Origin: Dongia_B sp964406155
Lineage (GTDB): Bacteria; Pseudomonadota; Alphaproteobacteria; Dongiales; Dongiaceae
NCBI GenBank assembly: GCA_964406155.1
Contig: CAYOQR010000012.1
Location: 32,908 to 96,907, forward strand
DNA: 64,000 nucleotides
Direction: 5' to 3'
Below, piece by piece: positions 24,510 to 33,923 of this stretch; the stretch's first letter is position 1, and the number at the start of each line of letters is the position of its first letter. The position numbers were made by a program, and so were the translations under genes. The notes below the pieces were generated by a model. It was not told the origin of the DNA. It saw only the letters and a list, made by a program, of their open reading frames with translations, and made no database searches.

Positions 24510-27500
24510 GCAGCGTCAAGCCGATCGAGCGCGATGCACAGAGCGTCATCCGCGCCGCGACCTTAGGGCAGCGGCGCGGTGCCGATCCCTTCCGTTCCGC
24601 CTGGGTGACGGCCTCCGCCGGTTCGGGCAAGACCAAGGTTCTGGGCGACCGCGTGTTGCGGCTTCTGCTCAACGGCACCAGGCCGGAGCGCATCCTCTGT
24701 CTCACCTTCACCAAGGCGGCGGCAGCGGAAATGGCGAACCGCATCGCCGAGACCCTGGCGAAATGGGCGGCCATGCCGATGGCGGAATTGCGCGAAGCAC
24801 TGATCGCCCTGACCGACAGCCGGCCCAGCGCCGAGACGATGGACGAGGCGCGCCGTCTGTTCAGCCGGGTGCTCGATGCGCCGGGTGGCATGAAGATCGA
24901 AACCATCCATGCCTTCTGCCAGTCGCTGCTGCGGCGCTTTCCCCTGGAAGCGGAGATCGCGCCGCATTTCGAGCCGATGGAGGAACGCGACGCCCTGGAG
25001 ATGCTGCGGGCCGCGCGGGATGCCATGCTGCTGGCGGCGCGGGGTCAGCGCGAGACGCCCCTCGCCCGGGCGCTGGATCATGTGGTGCGCCTCGGCGAGG
25101 ATCGCCTGGACCGTATCATGGCGTCCTTCCTGCGTGAGCGGAGCCGGCTGCAGGCGCTGCGGCAACGCACCGGCTCGCTCGACGACGTGGCGGCGGTGCT
25201 GGCGCGCCATCTCGACCTGCGGCCGGGCGAGGGGCGGGCGGAGATCCTGGCGGCGGCCTGCCGCGAGGAATCTTTCGACGGTGCCGGTCTGCGCCAGGCG
25301 GCGAATTTGCTCAGCGGCGGGGGCAAGACGGATCAGCAGCTTGCCGACATCCTGCTGCCCTGGCTGGCGGCTGAGCCGGCGGATCGCGCGAGCGGCTTCG
25401 ATGACTATTACGGCGGTTTCTTCACCCAGGAGGGCGAACCGCGCAAGAAGCTGATGAGCAAGGCGCTGGCGACCAATGATCCGGCGGCCGAACGGGCCTT
25501 GCAGGTCGAGCAGGAACGGCTGTTGCGCCTGCGGGAAAGATTGCGGGCCGCCGCCATCCTCGCCGACACGATGGCGCTGCTGACCCTGGCGATGGACATG
25601 CTGGGCCGCTATGAGCGGCGCAAGGCGGCGACGGCACAGCTCGATTTCGACGATCTTATCCTGAAGACCCGCGATCTCCTGCGCCGGCCCGGCATCGCGC
25701 CCTGGGTGCTCTTCAAGCTGGATGGCGGCCTCGACCATATCCTGATCGACGAGGCCCAGGACACCAATCCGGCGCAATGGCAGGTGATCGAGGCTCTGGC
25801 CGGCGAATTCTTTGTCGGCGAAGGGGCGGTCGACCGCCCGCGCACCGTCTTCGCGGTCGGCGACGTCAAGCAGTCGATCTACAGTTTCCAGGGCGCCGAT
25901 CCCATGGAATTCATCGCCCGGCGCGCGCAGTTCGGCGCTCTGGCGGGACCCGAGCATTTCAACGACGTGCTGCTCGATGTCTCCTTCCGTTCGACCGACC
26001 AGGTGCTGGATCTGGTCGATCAGGTCTTCGCCGGCCCGGCCGCCGCCGGCGTGGTGCAGATGGGCGAGCCGGCCCTCAAGCATCGCGTCAGCCGCGTCGG
26101 CGCCGCGGGGGCGGTGACACTCTGGCCCCGCGCCGTGCCGGTCGATCTGGCGCCGCCCGTGGCCTGGGCGCCGCCGCGCATCCGCGAAGAGGGTGCGGCA
26201 CCCGTGCCACGTCTTGCCGAGAAGATTGCCGATGAGATCCAGCGCTTGATCGGCAGCGACCGCCTGCCGGATCGCGGCCAGCCGGTGAAAGCGGAGGACA
26301 TCCTCATCCTCGCCCGCAGCCGCAGCCAGGTCTTCGAAGCGGTGGTGCGGGCCCTGAAGGCACGGTCGATCCCCGTCGCCGGCATCGACCGCATGCACCT
26401 CCTCGACCAGATCGCCGTGCTCGATCTCATCGCTTTCGGCGATTTTTTGCTGCTGCCCGAGGACGACCTGACCCTTGCCACCTTGCTGAAGAGCCCGCTG
26501 ATCGGCCTCAGTGAGGAAGAGCTGATGGCGCTCTGTCTGGATCGCGGTCCGCGCAGCCTGTGGTCGATGCTCGGCGAGCGGCGCAACGAGACGCCGGCTT
26601 ATGCTGCCGCCCATCGCCTGTTGGCCGATTTCCAGGCCCGCGTCGATTATCTCTCGCCTTTCGCGCTCTATGGCGATCTTCTTTCGGCAACCGGCGGGCG
26701 GCGGCGGCTCTATGCCCGGCTCGGGCCGGAATCCGCCGATGCGATCGACGAGTTCCTGACGCTCGCCCAGGATTACGAATCGCACCACACGCCAAGCCTG
26801 CAGGGCTTCCTCCATTGGTTGCGCACCACCGATGTCGAGGTGAAGCGCGAATTGCAGGATGCCAATGACCAGGTGCGGGTGATGACCGTGCATGGCTCCA
26901 AGGGCCTGCAGGCGCCGATCGTCTTCCTGATCGACCAGCAGCGCCGGCGCCCCAATGACGACGGCCTCTTCTGGGTGCCGGTCGGCGGTGTCGATCTGCC
27001 GCTCTGGTCGCCCAGCCAGAAGACCGATCACGAAGCGACGGCGCAGGCGCGGCAGCGCCGCGCCCAGGCGGCGGAACTGGAAGAGAATCGCCTGCTCTAC
27101 GTGGCCCTGACCCGGGCGGAGGACCTGCTTTATATCTGCGGCACGGGATCGGGCAGCGTCAGCTCGGCGCCCGGCTGGTACGATCACGTGGCCGGTGCCC
27201 TCTCCGTCATGCTGGGTGCTGACGGTCCGGCGGGAGATGAGTGGGGCGAAGGCTGGCAGGGCGGGCTGCGGCGCGTTGCCAGCAGCCAGCGCGTCAGCCC
27301 GACCCGGGCGAAGCCGGCCGAAGCGGCGGCGGTGCAGGCGGACATGCCGCTGCCGGCCTGGGCCAATATGCCGGCACCGGGTGAGCCCGATCCGCCCCAG
27401 CCCCTGACGCCCTCACGTCCGACCGAGGCCGAAGCGGCGGCCGAACTGGCGCTGCTCAGCCCGCTCGCCGAGGATCAGGGCTACCGCTTCAAGCGTGGCC

Positions 27501-27988
27501 GGCTGATCCATCACCTGTTGGAAACCCTGCCGGAACTGCCGTCGGCGGAGCGCGCGCCGGCAGCGGCGTCCTATCTCGCCCGGCCGGTCCACGGCCTGGA
27601 GGCGGAGCAGCAGGCGGCCATCGCCGGTGAGGTCCTGGCGGTCCTGGACCATCCGGATTTTGCCGATCTCTTCGGCGCCGACAGCCGGGCCGAGGTGCCG
27701 GTGGTGGCGCATCTTCGCGATCAGGCGGGGCGCAGCCGGATTCTTGCCGGCCAGATCGACCGTCTGGTGGTGCGGGGCCGGGATTGTTTGATCGTCGACT
27801 ATAAGAGTAACCGCCCGCCACCCATGCAGGTCGCACATGTCCCGACCCCCTATCTCCGCCAGATGGCGGCCTATCGCCGGGCAGTCCAGGAAATTTATCC
27901 AGATAAAACAATCCGCTGTGTTCTGCTGTGGAGCGATGGCCCGCGGCTCATGGAGCTGCCAGGAGACATGCTTGATGAGCATGGCTGA
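24506..27988 (+). CDS. addA: Double-strand break repair helicase AddA
   Basis: The 1160-residue motor and nuclease subunit of AddAB. UvrD/Rep-type motifs are in order: Walker A ASAGSGKT at residues 36-43, LCLTFTKAAAAEM, HILIDEAQDTNPAQW, RVMTVHGSKGLQAPIVFL and LLYVALTRAEDLLY. The C-terminal RecB-type nuclease has GRLIHHLLETLP and CLIVDYKSNRPPP. It resects broken DNA ends to load RecA. The ATG at 24506 overlaps the addB stop (ATGA) and follows GCGAGGAGGCGGA, a strong ribosome-binding site. Confidence 0.97.
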   Translation: MSSVKPIERDAQSVIRAATLGQRRGADPFRSAWVTASAGSGKTKVLGDRVLRLLLNGTRPERILCLTFTKAAAAEMANRIAETLAKWAAMPMAELREALIALTDSRPSAETMDEARRLFSRVLDAPGGMKIETIHAFCQSLLRRFPLEAEIAPHFEPMEERDALEMLRAARDAMLLAARGQRETPLARALDHVVRLGEDRLDRIMASFLRERSRLQALRQRTGSLDDVAAVLARHLDLRPGEGRAEILAAACREESFDGAGLRQAANLLSGGGKTDQQLADILLPWLAAEPADRASGFDDYYGGFFTQEGEPRKKLMSKALATNDPAAERALQVEQERLLRLRERLRAAAILADTMALLTLAMDMLGRYERRKAATAQLDFDDLILKTRDLLRRPGIAPWVLFKLDGGLDHILIDEAQDTNPAQWQVIEALAGEFFVGEGAVDRPRTVFAVGDVKQSIYSFQGADPMEFIARRAQFGALAGPEHFNDVLLDVSFRSTDQVLDLVDQVFAGPAAAGVVQMGEPALKHRVSRVGAAGAVTLWPRAVPVDLAPPVAWAPPRIREEGAAPVPRLAEKIADEIQRLIGSDRLPDRGQPVKAEDILILARSRSQVFEAVVRALKARSIPVAGIDRMHLLDQIAVLDLIAFGDFLLLPEDDLTLATLLKSPLIGLSEEELMALCLDRGPRSLWSMLGERRNETPAYAAAHRLLADFQARVDYLSPFALYGDLLSATGGRRRLYARLGPESADAIDEFLTLAQDYESHHTPSLQGFLHWLRTTDVEVKRELQDANDQVRVMTVHGSKGLQAPIVFLIDQQRRRPNDDGLFWVPVGGVDLPLWSPSQKTDHEATAQARQRRAQAAELEENRLLYVALTRAEDLLYICGTGSGSVSSAPGWYDHVAGALSVMLGADGPAGDEWGEGWQGGLRRVASSQRVSPTRAKPAEAAAVQADMPLPAWANMPAPGEPDPPQPLTPSRPTEAEAAAELALLSPLAEDQGYRFKRGRLIHHLLETLPELPSAERAPAAASYLARPVHGLEAEQQAAIAGEVLAVLDHPDFADLFGADSRAEVPVVAHLRDQAGRSRILAGQIDRLVVRGRDCLIVDYKSNRPPPMQVAHVPTPYLRQMAAYRRAVQEIYPDKTIRCVLLWSDGPRLMELPGDMLDEHG

Positions 27989-28126
27989 AGGGCTGACCAA
28001 TGCGACGCCTTGACGTTGCCCCGGCCGGTTCATAGATTCCCCTCCAGTTACAAGGCGCGCCCGGTTAGGAACCGGAAACCGGCAGAGTTTGGGGCGGGTC
28101 GCGCGCAACGGATAAAGGGATGCTGC

Positions 28127-28450
28127 ATGAGCACGACAACACATATCAGCGACTCCAGCTTTGAGACCGATGTGCTGAAGGCGTCTGGCCCGGTTCTCGT
28201 CGACTTCTGGGCCGAATGGTGCGGCCCCTGCAAGATGATCGCCCCGGCGCTGGAAGAACTGGCCCAGCAGCTCGACGGCAAGCTGACCATCGCCAAGATC
28301 AATATCGACCACAACCCGCAGACGCCGAAGAAGTACGGCGTGCGCGGCATCCCCACCCTGATGCTGTTCAAGGACGGTCAGGTGGCGGCGACCAAGATCG
28401 GCAACATGCCGAAGCGCCAACTGGTGGATTGGGTCGAATCGGTTCTCTGA
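28127..28450 (+). CDS. trxA: Thioredoxin
   Basis: A 107-residue thioredoxin with the redox motif FWAEWCGPCKMIAPAL and the cis-proline loop RGIPTLMLFKDG. It is the general dithiol reductant of the cytoplasm. The ATG at 28127 follows AAAGGGATGCTGC and gives the usual length; upstream in-frame codons would add a nonconserved tail. It lies 138 bp after addA and has its own terminator, so it may have its own promoter. The addA-trxA order is common in Alphaproteobacteria. Confidence 0.97.
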   Translation: MSTTTHISDSSFETDVLKASGPVLVDFWAEWCGPCKMIAPALEELAQQLDGKLTIAKINIDHNPQTPKKYGVRGIPTLMLFKDGQVAATKIGNMPKRQLVDWVESVL

Positions 28451-28474
28451 ATCGACGATCGGCTGAAAAGAGTG

Positions 28475-28506
28475 AGCCCCGCCTGATCAGGCGGGGCTTT
28501 TCTTTT
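28475..28506 (+). terminator. Rho-independent terminator of trxA
   Basis: AGCCCCGCCT, loop GATC, AGGCGGGGCT: a perfect 10-bp stem followed by TTTCTTTT, 24 bp after the trxA stop. Confidence 0.92.
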
Positions 28507-28576
28507 GTCCGGTGTGTCTGCTGCTCGGCATGTGTTCCGCTCGGCGTACCGGCCGGCTGGAATACGATGCCACGGC

Positions 28577-28927
28577 TTATGACGCGGTGCCGAGGACCCG
28601 GTAGCTGTGCAGGACGTTGCGGCTGTTGGCGAGCAGGAAGCAATCCGTTCCCGCCATCCTCCGGCAGCCCTGCAAGGCCTGTTGCATCATCGGCGCGCCG
28701 TTGCACAACGTGTCGATACAATAGCTGTAAAACGAGTAATGGCCATTCGGGCTGACGGCGAAGGCGCCGCCCCCAACGGGGCCGACCCGGGTCAAATATT
28801 CCTGGAGCGCCTTCTCGGTCCCCTGGCCGATCCAGACGGGTTCGGTAACGGTCGGTCCCGTGCTGCAAGCCGCGAGCGCCATCAGGGCCGGCAACAGCGC
28901 CACCCATCTTTTGACTGTCTTCTTCAT
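28577..28927 (-). CDS. Hypothetical lipoprotein
   Basis: A 116-residue protein with a lipoprotein signal peptide: basic KKTVKRW, hydrophobic core, and lipobox LAAC with the modified Cys21. The mature part has GHYSFYSYCIDTLC and GTDCFLLANSRN; four further cysteines could form two disulfides. GGGGGGAAC directly before the ATG is the ribosome-binding site. I do not recognise the family. It is transcribed alone, convergent with trxA. Confidence 0.75.
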   Translation of the reverse strand: MKKTVKRWVALLPALMALAACSTGPTVTEPVWIGQGTEKALQEYLTRVGPVGGGAFAVSPNGHYSFYSYCIDTLCNGAPMMQQALQGCRRMAGTDCFLLANSRNVLHSYRVLGTAS

Positions 28928-29127
28928 GTTCCCCCCAAGAAAGACCGGCGTCAGCTTAGCGGGGAACACCGACGCTCTGCAATCTTTGGTGGGATTTATC
29001 GTCAAGCCGCCAGCGCATAATCAAGTGATTTTTCTCGAGATATGCCGCCTGATCCGGCGGTCAATCGAACATCGGGAGGGCGAATGATGCGGCTGTCTCA
29101 GAATGGAGTATCGCTGGTACTGCAATT

Positions 29128-30543
29128 TTAAAGCGGTCCACCTGTCACCAAATCATACAAAACGCTTACCCCTGCACAGATCGCTAGCACGATCAGCATC
29201 CCGAGCCTCAACCGGAAGACGGCGAACACCGCCGCTAGCGTCAGCAGCAGCGCCGGGAGGTTAACTGAGGCGAGACGCGGCACATCCAGGCTCAATCCTC
29301 CCGCCTGGATCTCGCGGATATCGGCAAACAAGGTGTGCAGCGCGAACCAGGCGGCGAGGTTCAGGATAACGCCGACCACGGCGGCGGTGATGGCGGACAT
29401 GGCGGCTGTCAGCGCCTTGTTGCCGCGCAGGATTTCGATATAGGGCGCCCCCAGAAAGATCCAGAGGAAGCAGGGCACGAAGGTGACCCATGTGGTCAGC
29501 AGCCCGCCCAGGGCACCGGCGAGCATCGGATGCAAGGCTCCGGCACCTCGGAAGGCGGCCATGAAGCCGACGAACTGCGTGACCATGATCAAGGGGCCGG
29601 GCGTCGTCTCAGCCATGCCGAGGCCATCGAGCATCTCGCCTGGCTTCAGCCATCCATATGTGTCCACTGCCTGTTGGGCGACATAGGCCAGCACTGCATA
29701 GGCCCCGCCGAATGTGACGACGGCCATCTTCGAGAAGAAGACGGCGATGTGGGTGAAGACATTGTTTCCACCCGCAAGGGCCAGCAGGGCGAGGACGGGT
29801 ACGAGCCAGAGAAGCAGAAGGATCGACGAAGTTTTCAGGGACCAGCCAAGATTTGGCCGCGCATGCACAGGTGTTTCTTCGCCAAGCGCCGAGTCATGAT
29901 CGGCTACCAATTGTCCGTTGCCTGAGCGATGTTCGTTGTCTTTGGGGGCAAAAGCGGGCAGTGCGGCCCGGCCACCAATGAAGCCGATCAGCCCAGCCGA
30001 CAGGATGATGAGCGGGAAGGGCAGATGAAGGAAGAAGATCGCGATGAATGCTGCCGCCGCGATCGTGACCATGACATTGTTCTTCAGGGCACGCCTGCCG
30101 ACCCGCATCACGGCTTCAAGGACGATCGCCAGGACGGCGGCCTTAAGCCCGAAGAAGAGCGCCTGAACGGAACCGAGATTTCCGAACCCAGCATAGAGGC
30201 TGCTCAGCAACATCAAGACGATCAGGCCCGGCAAGACAAACAATGTGCCCGCGATTAGGCCGCCACGCGTCTTGTGCAGCAGCCAGCCGATATAGATGGC
30301 CAGTTGCTGCGCCTCGGGGCCGGGTAGCAGCATGCAGTAATTGAGCGCGTGCAGGAAACGGGTCTCGCCGATCCAGCGTTTCTCATCGACCAGAATGCGA
30401 TGCATCACGGCAATCTGGCCCGCCGGGCCGCCGAAGGACAGCAAGGCCACCCGTATCCAGACCCGGAACGCTTCCGAGAAAGGGATGCCGTGATCCGGCA
30501 ACCCAGATATCCGGGTTGCGGTGACGGGTTCGTTGCTTGCCAA
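29128..30543 (-). CDS. chrA: Chromate transporter ChrA
   Basis: A 471-residue CHR-family membrane protein that exports chromate. It contains two homologous halves, each opening with the family signature region: FSEAFRVWIRVALLSFGGPA with KRWIGETRFLHAL in the first half, and FFSKMAVVTFGGAYAVLAYV in the second. The gene follows chrB after 13 bp. A TTG at 30543, 13 bases past the chrB stop and behind GAAAGGG, is the most likely start; the frame stays open further upstream but overlaps chrB. Chromate export is the established role of the family. Confidence 0.9.
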   Translation of the reverse strand: MASNEPVTATRISGLPDHGIPFSEAFRVWIRVALLSFGGPAGQIAVMHRILVDEKRWIGETRFLHALNYCMLLPGPEAQQLAIYIGWLLHKTRGGLIAGTLFVLPGLIVLMLLSSLYAGFGNLGSVQALFFGLKAAVLAIVLEAVMRVGRRALKNNVMVTIAAAAFIAIFFLHLPFPLIILSAGLIGFIGGRAALPAFAPKDNEHRSGNGQLVADHDSALGEETPVHARPNLGWSLKTSSILLLLWLVPVLALLALAGGNNVFTHIAVFFSKMAVVTFGGAYAVLAYVAQQAVDTYGWLKPGEMLDGLGMAETTPGPLIMVTQFVGFMAAFRGAGALHPMLAGALGGLLTTWVTFVPCFLWIFLGAPYIEILRGNKALTAAMSAITAAVVGVILNLAAWFALHTLFADIREIQAGGLSLDVPRLASVNLPALLLTLAAVFAVFRLRLGMLIVLAICAGVSVLYDLVTGGPL

Positions 30544-30556
30544 GGGTGGCGCCCTT

Positions 30557-31549
30557 TCAGCGCTTCTTTGCGAAGGAAGCGTACAGGTTCTCAAAGATCG
30601 CGCTGCCGGCTGTGAACCGCTCCCCGTCATCCTCATGGGCCTTGGCGAGGCCGGTAATGAGCGTCTTGATGCCGCCGGCTTCCTCGCGACCGAACTTCGC
30701 GTCTTTCAGATCGATGTCATGGACGATTTCGGCGATGGCCTGGAGGGCCGGATCAGTGAGGCCGAACCGGTTCAGCAGGACTTCGAAGGTGCAGCGGTCG
30801 CCTTCATGTGTGAATTCCGCCTCGAACATGTCAAAACGCAATTCACCGGGACTGGGCGTGTAGCCTTTTCCGGGAACGAACTTGAAGCGGGCCTCCGGAT
30901 CGATGAACCGCCGGATCAGCCAGGCGCTGGCGATGCGATCGACCTGGATGCCCTGGCGCGTCACCCAGACCCGTCCCGTCAGGCTACCCGGTTGAAGGAT
31001 GATGGATATGCTCTCTGTGGCTGCATCAGTCTTCATTGCACCCTCCATGAGGATTGCCTGAATCCCGCCGAGCAGCCCATCCGCCGTTTCCCGGCCATTT
31101 GCGCCAAAGAAGTCGATCTCCACGATCTGCGCCATGCGGGTTTTCAGGCGCGTGGCCAGCGCTTTCAGCTCGGTCTGGCGATCCGCGGCGTCCGGCCCAT
31201 TGAGCTGATCGATGAGGGCTCTGGCGTCATGGGCAAGGTCGGCATAGTCCCCGTCCCGGGCGGCATTGAAGATCGCCTTCACGTCGCTATCGGACAGGCC
31301 GTCGATCAGCCGGGCGTCGCAGATCACCGCTTCGCCACCGCCCTCGATGATTTCCTTACGCACCCAGGCGAAGTCTTCCTGGGCTTGATCGGTGGCGGGC
31401 AGGGCATAGACCGCGTTCTTCACCGGAACGGCACCGATCGTCAGCAGCCTGCGCCAGACCTTTACGCGGACATATGCCGGCTTTGCCGGAAGCTGATGAA
31501 TCAGCAGCAGCCAACGCAGGCCGATCGCAGAAGGGGTCTGTCCAGTCAC
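30557..31549 (-). CDS. chrB: Chromate resistance regulator ChrB
   Basis: A 330-residue ChrB, the chromate-responsive activator of chr operons in proteobacteria such as Ochrobactrum. The N-terminal ChrB_N domain (LRWLLLIHQLPAKPAYVRVKVWRRL) is followed by the ChrB_C domain (WVTRQGIQVDRIASAWLIRRFIDPEARFKFV). It is the first gene of the chrBA operon and shares a promoter region with a divergent gene made only of the ChrB_C domain. An inverted repeat at 31578-31609 lies just upstream and is a candidate operator. Confidence 0.93.
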   Translation of the reverse strand: MTGQTPSAIGLRWLLLIHQLPAKPAYVRVKVWRRLLTIGAVPVKNAVYALPATDQAQEDFAWVRKEIIEGGGEAVICDARLIDGLSDSDVKAIFNAARDGDYADLAHDARALIDQLNGPDAADRQTELKALATRLKTRMAQIVEIDFFGANGRETADGLLGGIQAILMEGAMKTDAATESISIILQPGSLTGRVWVTRQGIQVDRIASAWLIRRFIDPEARFKFVPGKGYTPSPGELRFDMFEAEFTHEGDRCTFEVLLNRFGLTDPALQAIAEIVHDIDLKDAKFGREEAGGIKTLITGLAKAHEDDGERFTAGSAIFENLYASFAKKR

Positions 31550-31577
31550 AGTTAAATCTTAGCAGCTTGAACGATTT

Positions 31578-31609
31578 TTGCAACAGGTGTATCAATATAG
31601 ATGTTGTAA
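31578..31609. promoter_or_regulatory. Candidate ChrB operator in the chr divergent promoter
   Basis: TTGCAACA and TGTTGTAA form an inverted repeat (7 of 8 positions pair) separated by 16 AT-rich bases, 29 bp upstream of chrB and about 100 bp upstream of the divergent ChrB-C gene. Location and symmetry suggest a shared operator; binding is not shown. Confidence 0.5.
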
Positions 31610-31708
31610 AGGCAAGCTGTATCACACTCTTCTAAGGGCAGATGGCTTAGGCAATTGCGCTCCAACATTCCAACTGTCCCGGTTAGCTGTCCTCGGCGGG
31701 AGGTACCC

Positions 31709-32167
31709 ATGCGATGGGTCACGCGAGAACGCCCCAAGATCGATCGGATCGCTTGTCCCTGGCTGATCACCCGGTTCATCGATCCCGTGCCGGAGTTTCT
31801 TTATGTGCCGGCCAGACGGGTTCTGGAGGTGGTGCGCGAAACCGGCGCAACCCCCTATGACATTCCGGATGTCGAGCTGAGCCATGTTGGCGAGAAATGC
31901 AGCTTCGACGCCTTCCTGGCGCGCTATGATCTGCGGGACCCTGCGCTGCAACAGCTTGCCGTTATCGTGCGAGGCGCGGACACCAGCCGGCCTGACCTCG
32001 CACCGCAATCGCCGGGATTGCTGGCAATCTCGCTCGGTCTCTCATCCGTGTTCGCGGATGATCATGAGATGTTGCGCCATGGCCTCGTTCTTTATGACGC
32101 CCTCTATGCCTGGTGTCGGTCGTGCCAGGGTGAAATCCATTCGTGGCCGCCCGATATGCCTGCCTGA
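31709..32167 (+). CDS. Stand-alone ChrB C-terminal domain protein
   Basis: A 152-residue protein consisting only of the ChrB_C domain. RWVTRERPKIDRIACPWLIT aligns with the C-terminal half of the neighbouring full-length ChrB. The shared pattern continues as RFIDPVPEFLYVP versus RFIDPEARFKFVP, and LSHVGEKCSFDAFL versus FTHEGDRCTFEVLL. GGGAGGTACCC precedes the ATG at 31709. It is divergent from chrBA. It could modulate ChrB or act as a chromate-binding or reducing accessory protein; this is inference. A strong terminator follows. Confidence 0.85.
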   Translation: MRWVTRERPKIDRIACPWLITRFIDPVPEFLYVPARRVLEVVRETGATPYDIPDVELSHVGEKCSFDAFLARYDLRDPALQQLAVIVRGADTSRPDLAPQSPGLLAISLGLSSVFADDHEMLRHGLVLYDALYAWCRSCQGEIHSWPPDMPA

Positions 32168-32240
32168 TTGGGGCCTCCGCTCGTGGACTGAGGGAGGCGG
32201 TTCACGAAGCTGATTCTGCGACTGAAGAGTTAGAGGAATT

Positions 32241-32273
32241 AAGCCCCGACGGTTCCGTCGGGGCTTTCCTTTT
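32241..32273 (+). terminator. Rho-independent terminator after the ChrB-C gene
   Basis: AAGCCCCGACGG pairs perfectly with CCGTCGGGGCTT (32241-32266), followed by TTTCCTTTT. It separates the ChrB-C gene from the convergent chemoreceptor gene. Confidence 0.88.
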
Positions 32274-32300
32274 GCCGCTGCCGTGGGGGCAAATGACGGA

Positions 32301-33671
32301 TCAGGCCGCCTGGATCTGCCGCAGGAATTGCTCGACCTGGTGATTGAGCGCGGCCGATTCCTGGCCGAGCTTGGCTGCCGCCTCGTTCACCACACCGGCG
32401 GCGCGGCCGGTATCCGCCGCCGCCTGCGAGACGGCCACGATGTTATGGGTCACCTCCTGGGTGCCTTCGGCCGCCTCCTGGACATGACGGGCGATTTCCT
32501 GGGTGGCGGCGCCTTGTTGTTCGACGGCGCTGGCGATGGCGGTGGTGGTTTCGCGGATGCGCTCGATGGTGCGGGAGATGCTTTCGATGGCGCCGACCGT
32601 GCCCTGGGTCGCCTGCTGGATGGCGGCGATCTGGGCGGTGATATCTTCGGTGGCCCGCGCCGTCTGCCCGGCCAGGTTCTTCACCTCGGAGGCCACCACG
32701 GCGAAACCCTTGCCGGCATCGCCGGCCCGCGCCGCTTCGATCGTCGCATTGAGCGCCAGCAGATTGGTCTGGCCGGCGATATCGTTGATCAGCTTCACCA
32801 CGTCGCCGATCTTATGGGCCGCCTGGGACAGGCTGCGTACTGTCTCGTCGGTGTGCTGTGCTTCCGCCACCGCCGCCGCGGTCACCTCGGTGGATTGAGC
32901 GGTCTGGCGGCGGATCTCGACGATCGAGCCGGAGAGTTCCTCGGCTGCCGCGGCCACCGTCTGCACATTCGCCGTCGCCCGTTCGGCGGCGGCGGAAACG
33001 CTGGCGCTGCGCTGGGCCGCGTCTTCGGCGCTGCCGGTCATCTGTGAGGCCGAACCCTGCAGTTCCTCTGTCGCGCTGCCGACGCTCTGCACGATCCGCA
33101 GCACCGAGGCGCGGAAGCTGTCCGCCAGTTGGTTCATTTCCTTGTGGTGCTTGGCATTGTTCTCTTCGAGATAGATCGAGATCGCAAGTTCCATGTCCAG
33201 CATCACGGCCTGGCTGATGGCCCGCAGCAGGCCGGCCAGATGCTGGATCGCCGGGCCTGAATTCAACCGCTTCATACAAGCCTCGACGCAGCCCTGGTAA
33301 AGCCAGCCGATGGTCATCGAATAGCCGCCCATATACCAGCGCGGCTCCAACCCGATCTGACTGTGCATGCGGCCGATGCGGGTCACGGAATCGATATAGG
33401 CTTTGTCGAAGCGACCGGAAAACAGCACCTGCCAGTGACGCAACTGCGCCTCCCGGGCCGCGCGGATGCGCGAGGGGTCGGCGAAAATTGAGACCAAATT
33501 CGGCCAGTTCTGGAGATGGGCATAGAAATGATCGATCGCGATCGGCAGGGCCTGGTCGAGAATCTTCTTGTTCTCGGCCAGGATTCGCGTCGTGTCCTGG
33601 TCGATGGCGAGGAAGCGCAGGCGTGATTGAAAATCGTCGGTCTTATGATCGATCGCGGCCGGTGCATTCAT
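32301..33671 (-). CDS. Globin-coupled sensor chemoreceptor (HemAT-like)
   Basis: A 456-residue soluble chemoreceptor. Residues ~15-170 match the protoglobin sensor domain, with AAREAQLRHWQVLFSGRF placing the likely heme-ligating proximal histidine at His79. The rest is an MCP signalling domain, with the hairpin tip IVKLINDIAGQTNLLALNATIEAARAG (shown as the core KLINDIAGQTNLLALN) binding CheA/CheW. No transmembrane helix is present. HemAT-type proteins sense oxygen and steer aerotaxis. No che genes lie nearby, so it must signal to a cluster elsewhere. The 3' end faces the chr locus terminator. Confidence 0.9.
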   Translation of the reverse strand: MNAPAAIDHKTDDFQSRLRFLAIDQDTTRILAENKKILDQALPIAIDHFYAHLQNWPNLVSIFADPSRIRAAREAQLRHWQVLFSGRFDKAYIDSVTRIGRMHSQIGLEPRWYMGGYSMTIGWLYQGCVEACMKRLNSGPAIQHLAGLLRAISQAVMLDMELAISIYLEENNAKHHKEMNQLADSFRASVLRIVQSVGSATEELQGSASQMTGSAEDAAQRSASVSAAAERATANVQTVAAAAEELSGSIVEIRRQTAQSTEVTAAAVAEAQHTDETVRSLSQAAHKIGDVVKLINDIAGQTNLLALNATIEAARAGDAGKGFAVVASEVKNLAGQTARATEDITAQIAAIQQATQGTVGAIESISRTIERIRETTTAIASAVEQQGAATQEIARHVQEAAEGTQEVTHNIVAVSQAAADTGRAAGVVNEAAAKLGQESAALNHQVEQFLRQIQAA

Positions 33672-33923
33672 GACTGTTCACGTCCCCCTGAGAGAAACCG
33701 CTTCAGAAGAAGGTGATACCGACTCGATGGCCGATGCCACCTGATTGTGACAGCCAATCTGGGCTGCATACATTTATAATCAGTTCAGATTCATGGCCTG
33801 GACATCTAAAGTCACGTTAATTCCCTGGAAATGAGATTATCTTCTTGCTCCCCAGGGGCATCCGCAAGCGTGCCGCACCGGAAGAGCCGACATACCGGCA
33901 AGGACCTTGAGGGGGACGGCTTT

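Noticed and set aside
32301..33671. Plain methyl-accepting chemotaxis protein with a periplasmic sensor
   Set aside because: No transmembrane segment is present and the N-terminal region fits the protoglobin domain.
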